Positions 56,147 through 64,000 of a stretch of DNA of 64,000 bases are shown one piece after another. Location of the stretch: NCBI GenBank assembly GCA_000155695.1, contig DS990592.1, forward strand, positions 4,415,820-4,479,819. The letters run 5' to 3'. Made by a program: the position numbers and the translations under genes. Below the pieces are notes generated by a model that did no database searches, had not been told where the DNA came from, and saw only the letters and a list, made by a program, of their open reading frames with translations. Origin of the DNA: Verrucomicrobiia bacterium DG1235 (GTDB taxonomy: Bacteria > Verrucomicrobiota > Verrucomicrobiia > Opitutales > Opitutaceae). The stretch's first letter is position 1; each line of letters begins with the position of its first letter.

Positions 56147-59100
56147 CTACTTTTCGTGAATGGCTATTTCGTCTACGAAGAATTCGAGTACGCGTTTGTA
56201 TCCGCCGCGTACGAAGGTGAATTGTAGTCTTCCATCGGATACCGGTTCACCCAATGCGTCGGTGTGGAACTCGATGACCTGTGTTTGCCATTCGGTACTC
56301 AGCTCGAATTCTTTATCTACATCGTAAACCTCGCGATGGTCACTGTCCTTGAGGAGACTCACTTTCGCTCTGCCGGGTAAGCTAGCTTTAACGGAAAAGG
56401 AGAGGTAGTACTCGGAGTTAGGTTCTAGTTTAATACCACTCTGACTCAAGTGAAGCGTCTTAGGATCCGCAGACTGGTTCCCCATGCGGATCCGAGCCGC
56501 TTGTTCCTCCATGAAGCCTGGAGCTACAAGCAGCTTCTTCTCCTTGCTCAGCCTTTGTTCCCAACGTGAAAGCTCCCAGGAGCTCCATGACTTTTCGAAA
56601 CCACCGTTGTAAACCAGATTCGTGTTCGAATCTCTGGTCGACAGATTTAGACGTAACCTTGTGTTAGTGCCGTTGTTGGCTCTCAAAAGGAACGTTTGAC
56701 CATCATATGATACATCGGCGGCGGTTGTGTAAATGTCACCTTCGGAGTCATGACCTTTAGATAGAATAAACTCGTTTATATTTATTGGAGACCAATCGTA
56801 TCTGCTATTCCAAAAAACAGCATTTCCAGTATTATCTGTATTCGTTCCAGTTCCTACTACCATTGAGCCATCACCAGAAATGGCATGCAAGGTAGCCCTG
56901 TTTTGGCCACCGTCCAAATCCTGTAATCTGGTAAATCCATCTGCCTCTGACCAACGGTAATGAAACGTTCCGAGAGAATCATACCAGGATGTTCCAATCA
57001 AGGCGCTACCGTAATGCGAAACATCCCAAACAGATCCCCCATTGTCACCCAGCAGTGGTTCAACCTTCTCGATTTCCCCTCTTTCTGTCCAAATAAAACC
57101 GGCGTCGACTTGTCCTTCGTTTACACCAACTACGACTCTGCCGCCGTCAGAAACTGCATTCGCTATAGACTGTGAGTAGCCGGGTAGTGTTCCTAGCCAT
57201 CGTATTCCATCCGCTTCAGTCCATCTAAATGCCTCAAAATTGAAGGTCGATGGAACTTCAAGAAATCCGACGACTGCATTCCCATCCGCTGATATGGCGG
57301 TACCCTCGTTGTATCCGCCAAGCATTCCTTCAGGCAGATCTAAACCAATGACTTTAAAACCGTCATATTCTGACCAGTAGAATGGTAGATGTAGGTTCGA
57401 CTCGGGATCATATGTCACTCCTGTGGCGGCGTGGCCTCCATTGGCTACGGATTGTATGATAAACCAATTGGGTTTTTCATACTCGAATACGATAGTTTCT
57501 CCCGCCTCTGTCCATCGCTTGATCTGCCAGTTGTTTGTCACTTCAGATCTGACTGTCCCGAGGAATGCTTTACCATCCGGAGACATGTTGCCGAAAAATG
57601 GTACTTTTTCGGAAAATTGAACATTTGGACCGTTGAAAACTTTTCTTGCTGGAGAGGGATCTGATTGGTTACCTTTGTTGTCAATAGCTACTATTTCATA
57701 TAGATAGGGCCCCGGCTTAACGAGATTGTCATCTATATATGAGCGATTGTTACTTGAGCCAACGATGGTGCCATCGCGAAAGATGAGGTATCCTGTTGTC
57801 CCTGCGGTTCCGGCGGGAAGTTCCCATTCGAGCAACACCGCTGAACGTGAAACGAATCTAGCGTTCAGCTCGGTTGGCTTTTGCGGCATAGGTACTTCAG
57901 CAATCAGCCAATCCGAAAGAAATATATGATCTATATCGATGGATTCGTTGTCCTCTAGGTCATCATTGGGTCCGATCGCGATCAATACATGGTCAAGGCG
58001 TTTGAATCTTTCGTCTATATTGAAATTAACCGTGAAATCCTGCCATTTCGATGTGAGGTCAAAGGCAGTAGGAGGTAGGAAATAGGGATCTACAACGTCG
58101 CCGTAGCCTTCCCCTTTCAAGGCTACTATCAGATCCGACCCCTTCTTCGATCTTGCGGAGAACGACAATTGATACTCGCCAAATTCATCAACTTTTCTGA
58201 CGAGCTGACCTAAGGTCCATTCGTCGTCCGAGTTTTGCGATTTGATTTTCAAATAGCTTGTATCGGAAATCTGGTCTTCCGACGTATCTTCGGGAAGTCT
58301 TGAAGCGATCACGAAATCTACATCACCAGTCTTCACCACGGACCAGGGTCCGCTGCGATTGGGGTCGTTTCGAAACTCTCCATCTTTAATGATGTTTGCT
58401 GCTTCGGGAGCGACGTTTGGTACAGAGAAGAGGTAAGCCGCGCCCGATTCTTCGCCTCCGGTGCTCACGACGATGGCTGTGTTTCCTTTTATGGACACGG
58501 AGTATCCGAAAGAGTTGTACGGCGCTCCATCCCCCGGCGTGAGCTTCGCGATCCGGGCGCCCGAGTACACGGCGAAGAGGTACGCCGAACCCGAGTCGGT
58601 CCCGTTATCGTCATCGCTACGGCTCCCCACTATGGCTGTGTTTCCGCTGATAGCCACTGAGCTACCGAAATTGTCGTATGCCGCCCCATCACCTGGAATG
58701 AGCTTCGCGATCTGGGCACCTGTACGTGCGTCGAGGAGGTACGCCGAGCCTGATCTGTTTTCGTTGTCGTAGTCCCAATAGCTCCCGACGATGGCTGTGT
58801 TTCCGCTGATAGCCACGGAGTAACCGAAGGAGTCGTAAGCCTCTCCATCCCCTGGTGTGAGCTTGGCGATCTGGGCACCCGTTTGTGCGTCGAAGAGGTA
58901 TGCCGACCCCGAGTAGACCCCGTTGTCGTCGTCCCCGTAGCTCCCGACGATGGCGGTGTTTCCACTGATGGCTACCGAGAATCCAAACCAATCTTCTGCC
59001 GCTCCATCGTCTGGGATGAGCTTCGCGATCTGAGCACCCGTGCTGGTGTCGAAGAGGTAGGCTGACCCAGAGTTGAACCCGTTGTCGTCGTCCCGGAAGC

Positions 59101-59587
59101 TCCCCACGATGGCGGTGTTTCCGCTGATAGCCACGGAGTGTCCGAAATGGTCACCTAGCGCCCCGTCGTCTGGGGTGAGCTTTGCGATCTGAGCTCCCGT
59201 GCTGGCGTCGAAGAGGTAGGCCGAGCCCGAGTTGCTCCTGTTGTCGTCGTCTAGGTGGCTCCCTACTATAACGGTATTTCCACTGACTGCCACGGAGACT
59301 CCGAAAGAGTCGTTTCTCATTCCATCCTCTGCGGTGAGCTTCGCGGTCTGAGTCCCCGTGCTGGCGTCGAAGAGGTACGCCGCCCCCGATTGAACATCGT
59401 TGTGTCTGTCGAAGCGGTTCCCGACGATAGCGGTGTTTCCACTGATAGCGACCGAGGAAGTAAAAGAAGCGGACCCGGTCTCGAAGTCGGGGAGAAGCTT
59501 GTGGGTCTGGGGCTGAGCAGATGCTATGCTCGCGAGAGCGCAACAGGCTGCGGTTGAGAGAATCGCGTTTAGGATTCGTGATTGCAT
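56147..59587 (-). CDS. Secreted FG-GAP / FN3 / HAF-repeat multidomain protein
   Basis: A 1146-residue exported protein. The signal peptide (ending SIASAQ) sets ATG 59587; the frame is open to 59677. Seven ~53-residue FG-GAP-like repeats follow (SVAISGNTAIVGSYGDDDNG, GSAYLFDASTGAQIAKLTP), forming an integrin-like propeller with Ca-binding Asp loops. Next are a CBM4/9-like jelly roll (NIIKDGEFRNDPN), an FN3 domain (PTELNARFVSRSAVLLEWEL), HAF repeats (FRWTEADGIRWLGTLPGYSQ; GDGSMVVGTGTNTD) and a second CBM-like domain (NLVYNGGFEKSWSSWELS) at the end. No catalytic domain is seen. Adhesion or glycan binding at the cell surface is the best inference. The strand composition is balanced rather than skewed. 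Confidence 0.87.
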   Translation of the reverse strand: MQSRILNAILSTAACCALASIASAQPQTHKLLPDFETGSASFTSSVAISGNTAIVGNRFDRHNDVQSGAAYLFDASTGTQTAKLTAEDGMRNDSFGVSVAVSGNTVIVGSHLDDDNRSNSGSAYLFDASTGAQIAKLTPDDGALGDHFGHSVAISGNTAIVGSFRDDDNGFNSGSAYLFDTSTGAQIAKLIPDDGAAEDWFGFSVAISGNTAIVGSYGDDDNGVYSGSAYLFDAQTGAQIAKLTPGDGEAYDSFGYSVAISGNTAIVGSYWDYDNENRSGSAYLLDARTGAQIAKLIPGDGAAYDNFGSSVAISGNTAIVGSRSDDDNGTDSGSAYLFAVYSGARIAKLTPGDGAPYNSFGYSVSIKGNTAIVVSTGGEESGAAYLFSVPNVAPEAANIIKDGEFRNDPNRSGPWSVVKTGDVDFVIASRLPEDTSEDQISDTSYLKIKSQNSDDEWTLGQLVRKVDEFGEYQLSFSARSKKGSDLIVALKGEGYGDVVDPYFLPPTAFDLTSKWQDFTVNFNIDERFKRLDHVLIAIGPNDDLEDNESIDIDHIFLSDWLIAEVPMPQKPTELNARFVSRSAVLLEWELPAGTAGTTGYLIFRDGTIVGSSNNRSYIDDNLVKPGPYLYEIVAIDNKGNQSDPSPARKVFNGPNVQFSEKVPFFGNMSPDGKAFLGTVRSEVTNNWQIKRWTEAGETIVFEYEKPNWFIIQSVANGGHAATGVTYDPESNLHLPFYWSEYDGFKVIGLDLPEGMLGGYNEGTAISADGNAVVGFLEVPSTFNFEAFRWTEADGIRWLGTLPGYSQSIANAVSDGGRVVVGVNEGQVDAGFIWTERGEIEKVEPLLGDNGGSVWDVSHYGSALIGTSWYDSLGTFHYRWSEADGFTRLQDLDGGQNRATLHAISGDGSMVVGTGTNTDNTGNAVFWNSRYDWSPININEFILSKGHDSEGDIYTTAADVSYDGQTFLLRANNGTNTRLRLNLSTRDSNTNLVYNGGFEKSWSSWELSRWEQRLSKEKKLLVAPGFMEEQAARIRMGNQSADPKTLHLSQSGIKLEPNSEYYLSFSVKASLPGRAKVSLLKDSDHREVYDVDKEFELSTEWQTQVIEFHTDALGEPVSDGRLQFTFVRGGYKRVLEFFVDEIAIHEK
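58420..59500 (-). repeat. Seven 159-bp coding repeats
   Basis: The sequence around GTGTTTCC recurs every 159 bp, first at 58479 and last at 59433, exactly six periods. Each unit encodes one 53-residue FG-GAP-like repeat. The inner units are more alike at the DNA level than the outer ones, so copy number may vary between strains. Confidence 0.85.
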
Positions 59588-60102
59588 CGCTTTGAGTGGA
59601 TGAGGGAGGTGGAGCGGGTGGTTCGAGGAGTTGGGCCACCCTAGGTAATGCCAGCTATGGCTGCTCCGAGTTAGCAAGGTGCTTTCCGCTGCAGCAAGAT
59701 TTTTGAACCTAGTATCTAGAGCTTAAGGTTTTCCACTAGGATACGGTGCAAGCGGAGCGAAGACATGGCTCGAATAACAGCTCTCATCGACTGGAGCGTG
59801 TATTGGAATAAGCGCTTTGCTGGTTTGACTCCTTTCGAGAGGGATGGGAGGGCGAAAAAGAGGGGTAGGCTGTGCCTTGGGGAGTTTTGCTCCGTAAGGT
59901 CCTACTAGGATCCAAGGCATAGCCCCGAATGTAACCGGTACCTATGTCCCCGGTCTAACCGCTATCGATGTCTCCGGTCCGTACCGTCTCCCGCCTACAT
60001 TTTTCTTTGCGCGATATGTTGGAGAGGTATGGCGGATTTCTGGGCGAAATATCGTTTTTCATATGTGTGAGAATCTGAACTAAATACTATATAAGGATAG
60101 CG
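59588..60102 (+). other. Intergenic with tandem repeat, no clear gene
   Basis: Holds the promoter of the FG-GAP gene (minus strand), a small palindromic stretch near 59880-59905 and the tandem repeat at 59932-59985. Confidence 0.45.
59932..59985 (+). repeat. 24-bp tandem repeat ending in GGTCCGTACC
   Basis: Two 24-bp units (59932-59955, 59956-59979) agree at 20 positions, with the frame TAACCG.TA.C.ATGTC.CCGGTC, followed by CGTACC. A 36-bp block (59950-59985) recurs at 61289-61324 with 32 matches, in the same orientation. Confidence 0.7.
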
Positions 60103-61113
60103 ATGAAAAAGAACTTGTCAGAGAAAGTATGCGTATTGTTCATTCTCATGACTTGCGTAGTAGGCACTGCATTTGCGTGGAAATACGACTCGAAGGTTAC
60201 TGTCACAGTGGCGGATATTGAACCACATGAATTTTTCGAATGTACAGGCAAACCGAACAGCGCGTTCTATAGCTTAGAATTTGTATCGTATTTTACAGAA
60301 GCAGAACTACGAGTGATTCCCCATTTCGGGGAGTCAGTGTTTTTTACCCGAGTTCCATCTTTGACGATCGATCTTGATAGTTATGGGGATGAAAGACCCA
60401 CTTTTGATGAGGTTTGGTTTAGCCGATTGAATGAAAGACAGGAGTCACTGGGGCTAAGGTATGATTGGAAATCTGTTGAGTCTCCTTGGCATTTTGTAGT
60501 TGCTGCGGGAGGTCAAAAATGTGACGCGAAAGTATTCGGACCATTCGATTATACCGGGTATATTCGTGATAAAACGAGGGCGTATGAATTGGGTTTGGGT
60601 CGGTATCTTGGAGAGGGTTTATATGCGAAGCTGGGAGTTGCAAGTGAGAGTATTGAGTGGGAGTGGAGTTATGTGAGTAAACCAGAGTGGTCTAGGTTTG
60701 TGTATGAGGATAATTATAAATACGAGTTTGATCTCAAAAAATTGATACCCATTACCGAATCGCAATTGTTTTCACTTGGATTGTTTATGATTTATGAAGA
60801 TGTGAAAAGTGATAGCGTATATAGATTTTTGTTTTGGGAGCCAGGTGGTAGTGACTTTAAGGTTGTTGGTCTAGTAGATTACTATGTTGATTGGAAAACC
60901 CGAGTTAGCTTAGGAAAGCAGTTTTCTGACAATGAATATGGTGATTCGCACTCCGTTAGCTTGAGGAGGGATTTATGGAAAGGGTATTACGTGGAAGTTG
61001 AAGCTGAAAAAGGTAAGGGTTGTCCTCTTTCGTATTTGGGAATTGATACAGGATACAAGGGGTATCTTCGCGACCGTCATACATACCGATTCGCCATTGG
61101 AACGAAGTTTTAA
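60103..61113 (+). CDS. Predicted outer-membrane beta-barrel protein, unknown function
   Basis: A 336-residue protein with a signal peptide (VCVLFILMTCVVGTAFA|W). The mature part alternates polar and aromatic residues in many short strands (EFVSYFTEAELRVIPHF, YELGLGRYLGEGLYAKLGVA, GDSHSVSLRRDLWKGYYVEV) and ends RFAIGTKF with a terminal Phe, the barrel signature. A ribosome site (AAGGA) precedes the ATG. It is visibly more AT-rich than the neighbours and lies between two direct copies of a 36-bp repeat, suggesting a mobile or transferred cassette. No family recognised. Confidence 0.68.
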   Translation: MKKNLSEKVCVLFILMTCVVGTAFAWKYDSKVTVTVADIEPHEFFECTGKPNSAFYSLEFVSYFTEAELRVIPHFGESVFFTRVPSLTIDLDSYGDERPTFDEVWFSRLNERQESLGLRYDWKSVESPWHFVVAAGGQKCDAKVFGPFDYTGYIRDKTRAYELGLGRYLGEGLYAKLGVASESIEWEWSYVSKPEWSRFVYEDNYKYEFDLKKLIPITESQLFSLGLFMIYEDVKSDSVYRFLFWEPGGSDFKVVGLVDYYVDWKTRVSLGKQFSDNEYGDSHSVSLRRDLWKGYYVEVEAEKGKGCPLSYLGIDTGYKGYLRDRHTYRFAIGTKF

Positions 61114-61485
61114 TCGATTTCGTACTATATCGCCTAAAGTGGGTACCCAAGTCCTGTGCAGGCGTCTTTCATTGATAATGAGCCTCTCTATCTCGACGTC
61201 TGTCGCGTTGGCGCTGACGAGCGGCCTGCGACTTCTCTCCGCCAATCCCGCCGACCCGAGATCAGCGAAACGCGCTATGTATTTGTGCCGGGTCTAACTG
61301 TTACCGATGTCTCCGGTCCGTACCTAGTTTTGCGGTTCTATCTTTTGTAGCAGTTCGCCTATTTCATTTGGGGGTAGTTTTTTGATTCTGCCATTTTCCC
61401 CACGATTGCGTATTGGCCGAGGCGACGTTTGCGTTCGAGGGTCTCGTGAACGGTTTTCCTTAAGCATTCGAGGATTTCCTCAGTA
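61114..61485 (+). other. Intergenic, repeat copy, no clear gene
   Basis: Short frames only. Holds the second 36-bp repeat copy (61289-61324). Confidence 0.4.
61289..61324 (+). repeat. Second copy of the 36-bp GGTCCGTACC repeat
   Basis: Matches 59950-59985 at 32 of 36 positions, in direct orientation, on the other side of the beta-barrel gene. Confidence 0.7.
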
Positions 61486-62400
61486 TCAGTCGGTTGGTTT
61501 TGTTTGGTTGAGAGAGTGGATCTCTTGGGCGAAGTCCCGGCCCATGAGTAGATAGCCTTCCGACAGGTAATGCCACGCGTCGTGTTCGCCGTATTCGAGT
61601 TGTTCGGTGACCGTTGAGAGCGACGCGAAGGGGTCTTGGGCGGCGAAGGCTTTTTGCGCCTGGCGCACGGTGTGGGAATATTTCATGACCGGCTTGGACT
61701 GGCCGCTTCGCGAATCTGTGATCCGGCCGATTACGATGGGTAGCGAGTTGTCGTGAAAAGCGGCCCGCATGAGGCTCATCAAGTTGGCGAGGTTTTCCTG
61801 GTAAGCCTGTGAAGCGGCCTGGCTTTCAAAGGCGTCGGCCTCTCCCTGCATCCAGATGATGCCTGCTGGCACGAGTAGGTCGTGTTCACCGTCGTTATCG
61901 ATGTCGCGTGCGGCCAAGGCCTTGCGGACCGTTTTCAGGAAGTAGTCGTATTGGTTGAGCTTGCGGACTTTTGGATCCCAGGAACCGTAGCCGGAGACGC
62001 CGTCGAGCAGAGCGGTGCCGCCCCATGCGTATTTGATGATCGCTATGTTTTCCTCGGGGGCGATTTTCAGAAGTTCGTCGGCAAAGGTGATTTCGGGACC
62101 GAAGCGATCGCTCAAGACGTACTGGCCGTCGACGAAGTCGGAGCCGAGCCCGAAGCCAATCCCAAGGGTTGTCCACTTGCCGTCGCCGCCGGCTAGGTTC
62201 TCGTCCATCTTTGAGGAGCCGCTGAAAATGGGAACTTCATAGATGCGTCTGTCCAGGTCCCCGGGAAGTTCGTTTTCGTGGCCGAAGCCGACCATGTTGG
62301 ACTGGCCGCCGAGGAAGTAGACTTTGTAGGTCTTGGCGTTTGCCGTGGCAAGTAAGCTTCCAGCTAGAAGGAGCAATAGAACGGTGTATGGGGTACGCAT
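61486..62400 (-). CDS. Exported SASA-type carbohydrate acetylesterase (CE6/sialate O-acetylesterase-like)
   Basis: A 304-residue esterase that would remove acetyl groups from polysaccharides. Signal peptide MRTPYTVLLLLLAGSLLATA ends near ANA. The catalytic Ser34 is in FLGGQSNMVGFG; IIWMQGEADAF is the second family block; Asp274 and His277 are in EHDAWHYLSEGY. The SASA/CE6 layout is complete. Acetylated xylan or a sulfated/acetylated algal glycan are possible substrates, in line with the GH43 and GH78 enzymes of this window. Confidence 0.9.
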   Translation of the reverse strand: MRTPYTVLLLLLAGSLLATANAKTYKVYFLGGQSNMVGFGHENELPGDLDRRIYEVPIFSGSSKMDENLAGGDGKWTTLGIGFGLGSDFVDGQYVLSDRFGPEITFADELLKIAPEENIAIIKYAWGGTALLDGVSGYGSWDPKVRKLNQYDYFLKTVRKALAARDIDNDGEHDLLVPAGIIWMQGEADAFESQAASQAYQENLANLMSLMRAAFHDNSLPIVIGRITDSRSGQSKPVMKYSHTVRQAQKAFAAQDPFASLSTVTEQLEYGEHDAWHYLSEGYLLMGRDFAQEIHSLNQTKPTD

Positions 62401-62708
62401 AGCGGAACGTTATTTTGAAGACGTGTTGTTGATAGACTGAAGTGAAAGGTGCCGCGAAAGTCCAAGATCGATGCACCTACAAAACTTAGTTCAACACGGA
62501 CAAAACTGTAGGCGCGGCTTGAGGAGACGTTGGCTGCGGGTGAAACTCCCGACTGTCGCGGGTCGACCTAGCTTTTATCAGTCGCAGGAATCTCTCTGGA
62601 TCGTTGCCTTGCAGGGACCCTTCGGTGACGCTTCAGATGAGGTGGCTGTTGAACCGTAAACATGGAACTCTTTGCTTTGCATAAAGTCCTACAGTTGTAA
62701 GAATAGAT
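62401..62708 (+). other. Divergent promoter region, no gene
   Basis: 308 bp between the divergent esterase and lipoprotein genes. Nothing else recognised. Confidence 0.4.
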
Positions 62709-63686
62709 ATGAAAAATGTATTATGCGTGTGTATAGCAGCGGCTTGTTTGCTTGGGTGTTCGCGAATCGACCACCCAATTGTGGGTAAGTGGAAAACGAC
62801 TGATGATTTCAGCGGTTCCTACTCCCTAGATGAAATCGGTTGGGAGATAGATTTTCTTCCGAATGGGACATTCGAGCTCCTTTCTGATGATGGGTTTCGT
62901 ATCCAGACCAGACGGACGGGAGGTTTCGGGATAGAGGGAGAAATCCTTGGGATAGAACATCCTTCTAGTGATCACCCTACAGTTTATGAAGTGGTTTTTG
63001 ATGAAAGCGGGAATTCACTGAATCTTAACGGTGAAGAGTTCAGCATGAATCTTGTTAGAGCTAGCGAACCGCATAAAGAGTTGCATGCTCTGCCTCGGAT
63101 TCCAGAGAGTCTAGAAGAGGCGACTGATCTTCTGATTTCTGAGATGTCTGAAGAGGATAAGCTTTTTGTGGCTACCCGCAAAGAAGACGACCTCATCCAA
63201 TTTCACACGGGTTGGGGAATGGGGATTCGAAATCGATTCGGTCTTTGGTCTGGGAACAATAAGCTGCTGGCATCTTGCGGTTCGCGGTGGATGCATCCGG
63301 ATAGCGCTTCGAGTGTGATCATTCATTCTGTTTGGGAGCAGTTGCGGAGTGAGCAGGATGACAGCTTCCTCAGCAAAATTGAAAAAATCCATGCCCTCAG
63401 CGACGAAGTTGAATTGGAAGTGAGCGCTTTACTTGGACAAAATTTTGAGGAGCTGACGCGTGTCATCAATCGTTCGATACACGATCTTAATCCAGAGAAA
63501 GCTGAAGAGGGAGACGTTCGATTTGAGATCGATATGGGCGAAGAGGCAAAGGGTATTCAACCTGATCTCGATTTCCTGACGGAAGAGTCGATAAGCCTAT
63601 CTCAATTCTTGAATGTTGTGAGCTTTCGGTATTTTGCCCGTGTTGACTACGAACCAAATAGAATCGTTCTGGTAGCTAGGGAATAG
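62709..63686 (+). CDS. Lipoprotein with DUF6794-like domain
   Basis: A 325-residue envelope lipoprotein; the lipobox is AACLLGC with Cys17 after MKNVLCVCIAA. The first ~100 mature residues form a lipocalin-like or META-like beta domain (IVGKWKTTDDFSG, IDFLPNGTFELLSDDG). The centre (LEEATDLLISEMSEEDKLFV, FHTGWGMGIRNRFGLWSGNN, HPDSASSVIIHSVWEQL) matches the DUF6794 pattern seen in small bacterial proteins. The C-terminal third is acidic and unassigned. Function unknown. Confidence 0.78.
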   Translation: MKNVLCVCIAAACLLGCSRIDHPIVGKWKTTDDFSGSYSLDEIGWEIDFLPNGTFELLSDDGFRIQTRRTGGFGIEGEILGIEHPSSDHPTVYEVVFDESGNSLNLNGEEFSMNLVRASEPHKELHALPRIPESLEEATDLLISEMSEEDKLFVATRKEDDLIQFHTGWGMGIRNRFGLWSGNNKLLASCGSRWMHPDSASSVIIHSVWEQLRSEQDDSFLSKIEKIHALSDEVELEVSALLGQNFEELTRVINRSIHDLNPEKAEEGDVRFEIDMGEEAKGIQPDLDFLTEESISLSQFLNVVSFRYFARVDYEPNRIVLVARE

Positions 63687-64000
63687 GGGACGTGTTGTTT
63701 GTTGCCAGCCGTTAGCTCTCCAGTGGAGATTGAGCTTTTTTTGTCCATGTTTCCTAATGCAAAATTTGCATGAGCAATGGATCTATATACTTTTATAGGT
63801 AATGAAGGTTACGTCTTCTGAGAGAATAGAAGATAGACGGAATAGGGGCAGATCTTAAATCTTGATGTATCGGGTTCGGGCGGGAGTTCGAAGTGTTCTT
63901 TGACGATTCCGGGAACGGGAGAGTAAGTAGAATTTACACTTCTCAGGTCGCTTTACACTTTTTGTGACCCAAAAAATTGGGCACGCCTTTTTATGGATGT
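63687..64000. other. End of window, no gene recognised
   Basis: Contains a short palindrome GCAAAATTTGC near 63759-63769 and, at 63840-63870, the phrase AGGGGCAGATCTTAAATC, which resembles sequence flanking some insertion elements; no transposase is visible before the edge. Confidence 0.3.

Noticed and set aside
63840-64000. Possible insertion-element flank at the window end
   Set aside because: Only a resemblance from memory; no transposase frame or terminal inverted repeat can be shown before the edge.

Overview
The window looks like chromosomal DNA of a marine or saline Verrucomicrobiota (Opitutae/Puniceicoccaceae type, e.g. Pelagicoccus-like). This is inferred from the mix of GH43, GH78, SASA-type acetylesterase and vanadium haloperoxidase genes, long secreted multidomain proteins, and C-terminal modules of the DPD.DGRTNL.EYALGTDP kind. 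No rRNA, tRNA, CRISPR array or intact transposase was seen. By eye the + strand is G-rich over almost the whole window whatever the gene direction, as expected of a leading strand. The clearest exception is the gene at 39.7-40.5 kb.

Layout. 0-4 kb is an iron locus: the start of a TonB siderophore receptor (cut by the window edge), a ferritin, a 56-residue Cys-rich protein and a PchR-like AraC regulator. The receptor and the Cys-rich gene share a tandem 12-bp element with exact 21-bp spacing. 4.3-11.2 kb holds a Bcp-like peroxiredoxin, aconitase A, a STAS protein with a GAF-PP2C phosphatase (partner switching), and a GPH sugar symporter. 11.3-16 kb carries an outer-membrane phospholipase A homologue and small enzymes (zinc-ribbon membrane protein, GNAT, P-loop kinase, alpha/beta hydrolase, SGNH hydrolase). 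16.2-24.1 kb has secreted proteins: a subtilase, a DUF2891 protein, a GH43 enzyme, DUF4250 and a lipoprotein. A gene-free kilobase follows.

25.1-31.4 kb is a compact co-directional surface-polysaccharide cluster: O-antigen ligase-like protein, three glycosyltransferases, a methyltransferase and a sulfotransferase. It is followed by a decayed gene, a quinone-oxidoreductase-like MDR, a hybrid histidine kinase and a GH78 alpha-L-rhamnosidase. 38.8-47.5 kb contains a PepSY-type membrane protein behind a 27-bp palindrome, a skew-reversed SHOCT protein, a cytochrome c, a second sulfotransferase, KatG, a membrane protein/TetR pair with a palindromic operator, and a pterin dehydratase.

47.7-55.3 kb holds an algal-type vanadium haloperoxidase, a CNNM/CBS protein, a TPR pseudogene, an esterase fused to what looks like the C-terminal domain of SAM hydroxide adenosyltransferases, a DUF6159 protein and an FKBP. 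55.6-64 kb is more mosaic: a short LuxR-type regulator, a 1146-residue FG-GAP/FN3/HAF-repeat protein with seven 159-bp repeats, and an AT-rich predicted beta-barrel gene flanked by a recurring GGTCCGTACC element. A SASA-type esterase and a DUF6794 lipoprotein complete it.

The most original leads are the AraC-type tandem sites linking siderophore uptake to a Cys-rich mini-protein, the esterase/SAM-hydrolase-domain fusion, the palindromic operators at 38.8 and 45.8 kb, the GGTCCGTACC repeat family, and two reconstructable pseudogenes. All domain names were assigned by reading, without database searches.
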